From VXNE01 sp965203615 (GTDB taxonomy: Bacteria > Pseudomonadota > Gammaproteobacteria > Pseudomonadales > Azotimanducaceae), in assembly GCA_965203615.1 (NCBI GenBank), contig OZ241900.1, positions 3,968,001 to 4,032,000 on the forward strand: DNA of 64,000 bases, written 5' to 3'. Positions 58,318 to 64,000 of the stretch are shown here, piece after piece (within the stretch, counting starts at the first letter, position 1; every line of letters begins with the position of its first letter). The notes beneath the pieces are model-generated. The model saw nothing but the letters and a program-made list of their open reading frames with translations. It was not told the DNA's origin and searched no databases. A program made the position numbers and the translations under genes.

Positions 58318-59292
58318 ATGCAAGTCACTCCCATAGAAGGCAAGACATTCGGCGCCGTAGTCACCGACGTCTCGTTGGAGAACCTGACCGATGACGAGTT
58401 TCCCGCCATCAGGGCCGCTTTCAATCAATCCGGTTTCCTCGTGTTCCCAGGGCAGTTCCTGTCCGTGGAAGGAAACACGGCGTTTGCGAAGCGTTTCGGC
58501 AAGCTGCACTACGATGCGCACCCGATGGCAAACAAGGAGCGGCGCGAAGACGGGAGCTACGGCGACACTGTCCCGTACCAGTCGCAGCGAATGCGCGGCG
58601 TCTTCGGCAATCAGAACTGGCATACCGACTCATCCTATATTCCCATCAGCAGCAAGTGCGGGATCCTGTCCGCGGTCACGGTTCCGGAATGGGGCGGCGA
58701 AACGGAGTTCGCGGATATGCGCGCCGGCTATGCCGCCCTCGATCAGGCGACGAAGGACCGCATCGAGAACCTGTACGCCTACCATTCGACCAAGCAATCC
58801 GCAGCGCGTGATCTGGGTGACTTGCCGCCGGAGGACGGGAAAAGCATCTTCCACGACGAAGCGTACCTGCGTCCGATCGTCAAGGTGCATCCGGAGACAG
58901 GCATCAAGAACCTGTTTATCGGTCGTCATGCCTTCGGCGTGCAGGGCCTGTCCCGGGAAGAGAGCATCGATCTCCTGACCTCTTTGCGTGATTTCGTGGT
59001 CTCTGACCCTTCCCGCGTATACAGCCATGAGTGGAAGCCCGGCGATACGGTGATCTGGGACAATCGCTCACTACTGCATCGCGCGAGGCCTTACGACTAC
59101 TCGCAGTTGCGTGAATTCATCGCAGTTCGCGTTGCCGGCGACCCGGAAACGGAGTTCGCGTACGAGCCGACCGACCCCCGGGCGCAGGCCGGCCGGGATG
59201 TGCTGAAGGAGGAAATGGTCTTCTTGCGCGAGGAGGCAAAGGACAAGAGGTACAAGGGGACAAGCGCGCCCGAGGCGCGCCCGACGGCGTAG
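58318..59292 (+). CDS. TauD/TfdA-type Fe(II)/2-oxoglutarate dioxygenase
   Basis: About 324 residues from ATG 58318 (the frame extends to 58258). The iron ligands are in NWHTDSSYIP (H-x-D) and LLHRARPYDY (distal His), with the 2-oxoglutarate arginine in REFIAVRVAG. The family includes taurine, 2,4-D and alkylsulfatase-type oxygenases, some of which remove sulfonate or sulfate. The sulfatase-rich context makes a sulfur substrate plausible, but that is inference. Confidence 0.9.
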   Translation: MQVTPIEGKTFGAVVTDVSLENLTDDEFPAIRAAFNQSGFLVFPGQFLSVEGNTAFAKRFGKLHYDAHPMANKERREDGSYGDTVPYQSQRMRGVFGNQNWHTDSSYIPISSKCGILSAVTVPEWGGETEFADMRAGYAALDQATKDRIENLYAYHSTKQSAARDLGDLPPEDGKSIFHDEAYLRPIVKVHPETGIKNLFIGRHAFGVQGLSREESIDLLTSLRDFVVSDPSRVYSHEWKPGDTVIWDNRSLLHRARPYDYSQLREFIAVRVAGDPETEFAYEPTDPRAQAGRDVLKEEMVFLREEAKDKRYKGTSAPEARPTA

Positions 59293-59431
59293 CGCCTCCA
59301 AGTCGGATGCGGCGTTGCGTACCCTTCATGGGGTCCGCTGACGTCACTATTGAGGCGCAGCGCGTTCGAGGGGCCGCCCGCTTACGACCATGTACAATCC
59401 TTGTCAGCGCTTGCACCGGATCGCAGTTCGA

Positions 59432-60160
59432 ATGACCGCCGTCGAAGTCTACTGGCAGCCCGGCTGAACCGGCTGCCTCAAGCTCAAGGAATTCCTGTCG
59501 GCCCGTGCGGTCGACTTCGTTTCCAGGGACATCGCCAACGACGAGGAGGCGAGGGCGGCGTTCGCCGCGTTGCAGGCGGACGGCGTGCCGATCGTCGCCC
59601 GGGGTGACCGTTTCGTTGCCGGGATCGATCTGGGCCTCGTCTCGGAGTTCCTCGAGATTCCCTACGTTCCCGAACCTGCGCTGCCGGTCGACGAACTCAA
59701 GCGCCGCCTGCGGCACAACCTCGCTACGGCCACGCGCCTGACCAGCCAGATCCCATCGGTAAACCTGACGGACAAGCTGCCCAACCGGGATCGGACGCTG
59801 CTTTCGCTCGCCAACCACATCGTCCAGATCGCCGTAGGATTCGTGGACATGGCGGCGGGAAGGCAGAGCACGGTACGCGCAGGTAGAGGGACCGACCTTG
59901 ACCGGGATGCCTTGGCGAAACGTTCACGCACCCTGGAAGACGAAGTCGCCGGGCTGGTCCTGGACCCGGCCCGCCGCGTGAGCACCTACCAGGGGCCGTT
60001 CACCATGCACGGGGCCCTCGAGCGCTGCACCTGGCACACTGCCCAGCACACGCGGCAGCTCGCCATGGTACTCGAGGGCTTGAGAATCGAACCGGATGGG
60101 CCCCTCGGGAGCGACGACCTCGCGGGGCTTCCGGTGCCGGAGAAGGTCTGGGACGACTAG
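59432..60160 (+). CDS. Glutaredoxin-DinB fusion, candidate selenoprotein (in-frame TGA)
   Basis: From the ATG at 59432 the frame reads MTAVEVYWQPG, then TGA (59465-59467), then TGCLKLKEFLSARAVDFVSRD and on without a stop to 60160. In related glutaredoxin-like proteins the position of the TGA is the first cysteine of a C-x-x-C redox motif, so the product would have U-x-x-C. The frame is identical on both sides. The N-terminal 80 residues are a glutaredoxin/NrdH fold (DGVPIVARGDRFVAG); the C-terminal part resembles DinB-like helical bundles (CTWHTAQHTRQLAMVLEGL, with H-x3-H). Total 242 residues with Sec. A nonsense mutation is the alternative. No selenocysteine genes are in the window. Confidence 0.75.
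59497..59515 (+). promoter_or_regulatory. Candidate bacterial SECIS hairpin
   Basis: GTCGGCC (59497-59503) pairs with GGTCGAC (59509-59515) over 7 bp (one G-U pair), with loop CGTGC (59504-59508). The loop starts 36 nt after the TGA and has a G at its second position, within the limits I recall for bacterial SECIS elements (16-37 nt, G in the first two loop bases). It lies inside the coding sequence, as bacterial SECIS must. Confidence 0.5.
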
Positions 60161-60161
60161 C

Positions 60162-60299
60162 TTAGCTGAGGAGCGTTACGTGGACGACGTAGGCTGCCAC
60201 CATCGCGCCGATCACCAATGCCGCCAGCTTGGTGGCGAACCACCAGTCGCGGTCTTCCTTGCGGCCGCTGGGCATAATCTCATGTCGTTCAAACATCAT
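60162..60299 (-). CDS. Small single-pass membrane protein (45 aa)
   Basis: A short gene with a strong Shine-Dalgarno (AGGAGG, about 60302-60307) before tandem ATGs at 60299. The protein begins MMFERHEIMPSGRKEDRDWW and has one hydrophobic helix at residues about 22-44 (TKLAALVIGAMVAAYVVHV). It should sit in the inner membrane with a charged cytoplasmic head. It is convergent with the selenoprotein candidate, their stops 2 bases apart. I do not know the family. Confidence 0.7.
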   Translation of the reverse strand: MMFERHEIMPSGRKEDRDWWFATKLAALVIGAMVAAYVVHVTLLS

Positions 60300-60576
60300 C
60301 GCCTCCTATAGCCAGCCCTGACTCTCGGCAAATTGTAGCGCGGCCACGCACGCTGCAAAAATATAGCCAAGCCCAGTTCGCTTCCGCGTTTAGTCGCCTT
60401 AACTCGGCCGTGGTCCGTTCGTCTTCCGGTTCCACGCGACTGTCCTCGTGGATTTGCACCAAGCAACTTAAAGGCCGGATTCTGAACCTTGCGGCAACGC
60501 GCGAACAGCGGAAGCCAACCTGTATGTTCGTGAGCGATCGGCTACAGAGGTCGTGCGTTGGGTACGCCCGAAGCCG

Positions 60577-61659
60577 TCAGCCGGAAAGCTCGACCTCCAT
60601 CGAATAGCTCCGGGCCGCCGTCCGATAGAAGATGTCGTCCCGCTCATCCCGGGACAGTCCGAGATCGTTGGCAATGCGTTTGAAGGCGTTCCACATGTTG
60701 CCGTAGGAGAACGAGATCTTGTCGACGGGGAAGTTCGACTCGTACATGCACCGGGATGTGCCGAAGCAATCGATCAGGTGCGCGAAATAAGGTCGCCACA
60801 ACTCGGCGAGAGTTGCTGAGTCCGCCGGAATATCCCAGTGCTCGTAACCGAAGCCGTAGTTCACCATCCCGCAACCGCCTGTCTTGACCACGATGTTCGG
60901 ACATCGGGATACGGTCTCGATGCCGCGCTTCCATTCCTCGAACACCCGGCCCTCGCGCTGACCCGCGTAGGGTCCGAGGGCGATGGGTCCGCCGATGTGG
61001 TTGAGGATGATCGTGACGCCGGGAAAGGCGTTGGCCAGGTCGGACACCTCGTCCAGTTGGCTTTGGTAACCCCAGCAGTCGAAGGTAAGCCCGAGTTCGT
61101 CGAGCGCGGCGAAACCTTCCCTGAAAGCCGGCAGACCCAGAAGGCCTTCGGTGCCGGCGGTGGGATGGTGCGACTGCGGCATGTCCGGGGATGCGTGCCA
61201 GCCGTGGGCGTGGCGGATTCCCCGAAAGTTGCGCCCCGCCGCCTGATGCGCCAGGAGCACGTCCTTTGCTTGCGCGCCCAGGGTGAGATTCGTGAAGCCG
61301 ACGATGGCGCCGCAGCAGCGAACGCCCCGCGAAGCGAGCTGCTCCGAAAAGTCCTGCACGAATTCCGTCTCGCCCACGGGCGCGTCGAGGCCACCGCCTC
61401 TGCGGTACTTGTAGCGGCACTCGACGAAGACGGTGTCGATGACGTTGTGGCCCGCGCCGCGGATGTCCCCGATGAGTTCATCCGCAAGGTAGACGCGGTG
61501 CTGGCGGGCGCCCCGCGGCAACTCCGGTTGCGACCGGCGGTCCCACAGGTGATGGTGCGGATCGATGATGGGTTGGTCAGGGTCGATGGCGTCTTCGGGC
61601 GTTTGCTCAAGCCAGCGCTTCAGGTTTTCGTCGGGCATGTCCCTTGATTGTTCAGCCAT
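60577..61659 (-). CDS. Amidohydrolase (metal-dependent TIM-barrel hydrolase)
   Basis: About 360 residues from ATG 61659, preceded by GGAGA. The barrel's metal ligands are in IIDPHHHLWD, with later histidines in GIRHAHGWH and LNHIGGP and the C-terminal YESNFPVDKISFSYG, characteristic of amidohydrolase-2 proteins such as lactonases and decarboxylases. It is probably cytoplasmic. A lactonase step in sugar-acid breakdown would fit the window, but the substrate cannot be read from the sequence. The frame continues upstream to 61737 without support. Confidence 0.87.
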   Translation of the reverse strand: MAEQSRDMPDENLKRWLEQTPEDAIDPDQPIIDPHHHLWDRRSQPELPRGARQHRVYLADELIGDIRGAGHNVIDTVFVECRYKYRRGGGLDAPVGETEFVQDFSEQLASRGVRCCGAIVGFTNLTLGAQAKDVLLAHQAAGRNFRGIRHAHGWHASPDMPQSHHPTAGTEGLLGLPAFREGFAALDELGLTFDCWGYQSQLDEVSDLANAFPGVTIILNHIGGPIALGPYAGQREGRVFEEWKRGIETVSRCPNIVVKTGGCGMVNYGFGYEHWDIPADSATLAELWRPYFAHLIDCFGTSRCMYESNFPVDKISFSYGNMWNAFKRIANDLGLSRDERDDIFYRTAARSYSMEVELSG

Positions 61660-61784
61660 GGCAGGTCTCCTCGCGGTCGTCTGACCGAATGATAACGGTC
61701 CGGCTGGCCAAACAATGGCACGAGTTGGGAACGACAAGCGGGGCGGTGGCCTCGGTCATGGACTATCGTGCCTGTGACGGGGCG

Positions 61785-62000
61785 CTAACCTGTGGGCGGT
61801 GGTTCGACGAACTCTCGACCCTCGTGTTCGGCGGTCAGGCGGCGCGCGTTCCAAGCCCGCCATTCGGCTTGCGTTTCGGCGCGGCCTTTCTCAAGTCCCC
61901 GCTCAAGCCCTACCTTGACGCCTTCCTCACGACCTTCCGCTTTGTGTGACTCGATCACCGGGATGACGAATCGATTCACCATTGCCTGGTACAGTGACAT
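61785..62000 (-). CDS. Small hypothetical protein with charged repeat
   Basis: About 71 residues. The ATG at 62000 has AGGAG eight bases upstream; another ATG six bases before it and a longer frame to 62048 are less well supported. It starts with an amphipathic helix (SLYQAMVNRFVIPVIESH) and then has a charged E/G/R segment (KAEGREEGVKVGLERGLEKGRAE) likely to be a coiled coil, as seen at the end of some transposase-like or Rpn proteins. Function unknown. Confidence 0.5.
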   Translation of the reverse strand: MSLYQAMVNRFVIPVIESHKAEGREEGVKVGLERGLEKGRAETQAEWRAWNARRLTAEHEGREFVEPPPTG

Positions 62001-62091
62001 CAACATCTCTCCTGTCGTGTTAACCGCGCGGGTCAGCAGCATCGACACGATCAGGAAAACAGCAGTTCAAGGCGGAAGACGATTCACCGGG

Positions 62092-64000
62092 TCATTGCGC
62101 ATCGCCTGTCGCTGTTCGCTCGTGCATGACTACCGTGCCCGCGTCACCGTCGATTGTCAGCGTCTGTCCATGTTCTATTCGCGTGGTTCCGTTGCCGACG
62201 CCGAGCACTGCGGGAATGCCGTATTCGCGGGCGACGATGGAGGCATGGGCAAGGATGCTGCCCATGTCGGTGACGACGCCGACCGCGTGGGAGAAGAGCT
62301 GGGTCCAGGCCGGCGTGGTGTTGGGCGCCACGAGAATCGTGCCGGGGGACATCTTTTCGAAGTCCGTCTGCGAGAGCACGACGCTCGCCGGGGCGGTCAC
62401 GGTGCCGGAGCTCACTGCGAATCCGTTGAGCTTGTCGCTCGCCGGATCGTTCCTGATCTGGGTTTCCTTGAACCGGACCGACGGAATGTTGCTCGCTTCG
62501 GGCGGGATCGTTCCGGGCGGGTGATGGCGCTTGCGGGCTTCCCGGAGTTCCCTGCGCTCGGCGGCGAGACGGCCGAACTCGGGACGTGCCTGGCCTTGTT
62601 GACGTGCCGCGATGGCCTCTCTCAACTCTTCGGTAACGAGGAAGAAAGTGTCTTCCGCCGTGCGGAAGGTACCGACTTCCACCATGCGCCGGCCCAGTTC
62701 GAACGCCATGGGCCGCAGGATGCGCCACGTGTAGCCGAAGTAGAAGGCGGTCTCTTCCCTGATGTGGTTGTACTTGCGGGCGAACCACAGCCGGTAGCGG
62801 AACTGCCAGTAGTGCAGCCCTTTGAGGAGTTCCGAGATTTCGCCGTACTTCTGCTCGCGAATCGCGGCGGCACGGAGTTCCTGGTCCCTCGGGTCGTAGT
62901 CCGGGTCCTGCACCATCGTCTTGAGCGTGGCGAGCAGCGCGGAGGGATCTTCCTCCTGGATAGGCTCGATGAAGTCGAGGCTGTAGCCCTGGTGCCCGTA
63001 CTCGTCGAAGTAGATGTCGATGGCCTTCAGCACCGGCCCGCCTTCGCGATGTTCGCGGAGCGCTTCCATGAGGAATTTCGGCGGCGTCACGATGACGACA
63101 TGGGAGAGTTCCGCGCTGGCGCGGACGATCTTCGCGATCTCGAACAGGTCCGTGTTCGCCTGCATGGTCTTCGATTCGAGGCCGGTGAGGAACTGGCCGC
63201 TGATGAAGTGATGATCCGGCAGGTTCTCGCGCAGGAAGCACTGCAGGTGATCGTCCGTGGACTTGGCGATGCCGAACGTGTGGCTCGTGTTGCCGGACCA
63301 GTAGAACCCTTCCTCGATGGCCATCTCCCGTATGCCGGCAAGGAGTTGCTCGTCGGTGGCGGTCGAGATGTTCAGTTTGCGCCATTTCTCGGCGGCGGCG
63401 ACCAGCCGCGGCATGGCCTCGTCCTGCCAGGTTTTCCACCTCCGGTCGTTGTCCTGGGTCTTGTGATTGGCGATATAGGTCGGATTGTCGCTCTCCGGCA
63501 TCGTCAGGTCGTGCGCGAGGTTGTCGCCCCGGTACCCGTCGGCGAACTGCTGGAATGCGGCCTTGTCGTCGGCGGATAGCTCGGACACAAACAGGGCCAT
63601 GTCGTGGACTTCCTTCTCCTCCATGGGGCCTTGCCTCTCTCGTATCTGATCGTGCATCCGCCGTGACATGGCCTCCATTTCTTCCACCGCCATGTTTGGG
63701 TCGTTCGGCATCCCCTTGTGGTCGGCCCGGCAATAGGCGTAGCCGTTGCACGTGACGAAGTGCGCTCCGCCACCGTGCACCATGCTCTCCATGCCCCGGC
63801 GCGCATACTCCAGGCCTTCGGTCAGGTAAAGCTCCTCGAACAGTTCGCAGATGGGATCGGGCATGTTCTCGACGATCTGCCGCCGATAGAGGATCCTCGC
63901 GGGAGGCGTGGGCGCCCACGTGACCTGGATCGGCTGCACGGGAAGGTTGGTGATGGGTCGCGACTGCAACAGCGACAGGCTGCCGTCCGCGGAGAATGCC
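62092..64000 (-). CDS. PEP-utilising enzyme, 3' part (5' end outside window)
   Basis: The frame is open to the window edge; upstream of base 63969 it reads FSADGSLSLLQSRPITNL, the end of a PEP-synthase-like ATP-grasp domain, so the true start lies beyond 64000. The visible 636 residues include a long helical middle (with WQFRYRLWFARKYNHIREE) and the C-terminal PEP-utiliser swivelling domain with the phosphohistidine in GSILAHASIVAREYGIPAVLG. The order resembles rifampin phosphotransferase and PEP-synthase relatives, which transfer phosphate from ATP through that histidine. The substrate is unknown. Confidence 0.87.
   Translation of the reverse strand, partial: AFSADGSLSLLQSRPITNLPVQPIQVTWAPTPPARILYRRQIVENMPDPICELFEELYLTEGLEYARRGMESMVHGGGAHFVTCNGYAYCRADHKGMPNDPNMAVEEMEAMSRRMHDQIRERQGPMEEKEVHDMALFVSELSADDKAAFQQFADGYRGDNLAHDLTMPESDNPTYIANHKTQDNDRRWKTWQDEAMPRLVAAAEKWRKLNISTATDEQLLAGIREMAIEEGFYWSGNTSHTFGIAKSTDDHLQCFLRENLPDHHFISGQFLTGLESKTMQANTDLFEIAKIVRASAELSHVVIVTPPKFLMEALREHREGGPVLKAIDIYFDEYGHQGYSLDFIEPIQEEDPSALLATLKTMVQDPDYDPRDQELRAAAIREQKYGEISELLKGLHYWQFRYRLWFARKYNHIREETAFYFGYTWRILRPMAFELGRRMVEVGTFRTAEDTFFLVTEELREAIAARQQGQARPEFGRLAAERRELREARKRHHPPGTIPPEASNIPSVRFKETQIRNDPASDKLNGFAVSSGTVTAPASVVLSQTDFEKMSPGTILVAPNTTPAWTQLFSHAVGVVTDMGSILAHASIVAREYGIPAVLGVGNGTTRIEHGQTLTIDGDAGTVVMHERTATGDAQ

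Noticed and set aside
1..64000. CRISPR arrays, insertion sequences, integrases, rRNA or tRNA genes
   Set aside because: I looked for regular direct repeats, transposase motifs and RNA gene signatures and saw none.

Overview
The window is GC-rich, densely coded DNA with several TonB-dependent receptors, a FecI/FecR-type sigma/anti-sigma pair, a CusCBA-type efflux pump and many families of environmental Pseudomonadota. I read it as a gammaproteobacterial chromosome segment, probably marine or host-associated because of the many sulfatases and phytanoyl-CoA dioxygenase (PhyH) proteins. That assignment is inference. I saw no rRNA, tRNA, CRISPR array, insertion sequence or phage gene.

Bases 1-24843 are almost wholly on the minus strand and form a catabolic block. 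It holds four S1 sulfatases with intact C-x-P-x-R motifs, two aldo/keto reductases, three PhyH oxygenases, a PAPS-type sulfotransferase, an OtnK-like four-carbon acid-sugar kinase, a class II aldolase, an NTF2-like protein, two paralogous TonB receptors, and FecR and ECF sigma genes at the head. The likely flow is signal-controlled uptake of a sulfated or methylated organic substrate, desulfation, oxidation, and entry of a tetronate-like product through the kinase and aldolase. A ribbon-helix-helix/MazF pair (7593-8167, plus strand) interrupts the block beside a decayed sulfatase fragment. Bases 25153-35319 add another PhyH, a Gfo/Idh dehydrogenase, a GFA protein, a PhyH remnant, two more TonB receptors, a PIN toxin pair and a short-chain dehydrogenase.

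Bases 36146-42632 encode copper/silver resistance: a CopL-like His-rich protein, then CusC-, CusB- and CusA-like proteins. CusA keeps all three methionines of the E. coli metal site at the same residue numbers (573, 623, 672).

Bases 42649-53588 are accessory: a tandem AAA+ ATPase, an unknown 252-aa protein, a NERD/UvrD helicase that lost its Walker A region, a TM0106-type RecB-like nuclease fused to an SF1 helicase, a dual-specificity phosphatase fused to an ADP-ribosylglycohydrolase, and a DUF222/HNH nuclease with tandem linker repeats. The four plus-strand genes 44820-51689 could be a nucleic-acid or ADP-ribose defence or repair system, one member of which looks damaged.

Bases 53777-64000 hold a lipoprotein, a rhodanese, a hipBA module with a clear operator, an amidase, a TauD-type dioxygenase, a small membrane protein, an amidohydrolase and the 3' part of a PEP-utilising enzyme. 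The most notable item is at 59432-60160: a glutaredoxin-DinB fusion whose first redox cysteine codon is an in-frame TGA, followed 36 nt later by a 7-bp hairpin with a GU-containing loop. This is a strong selenoprotein candidate.
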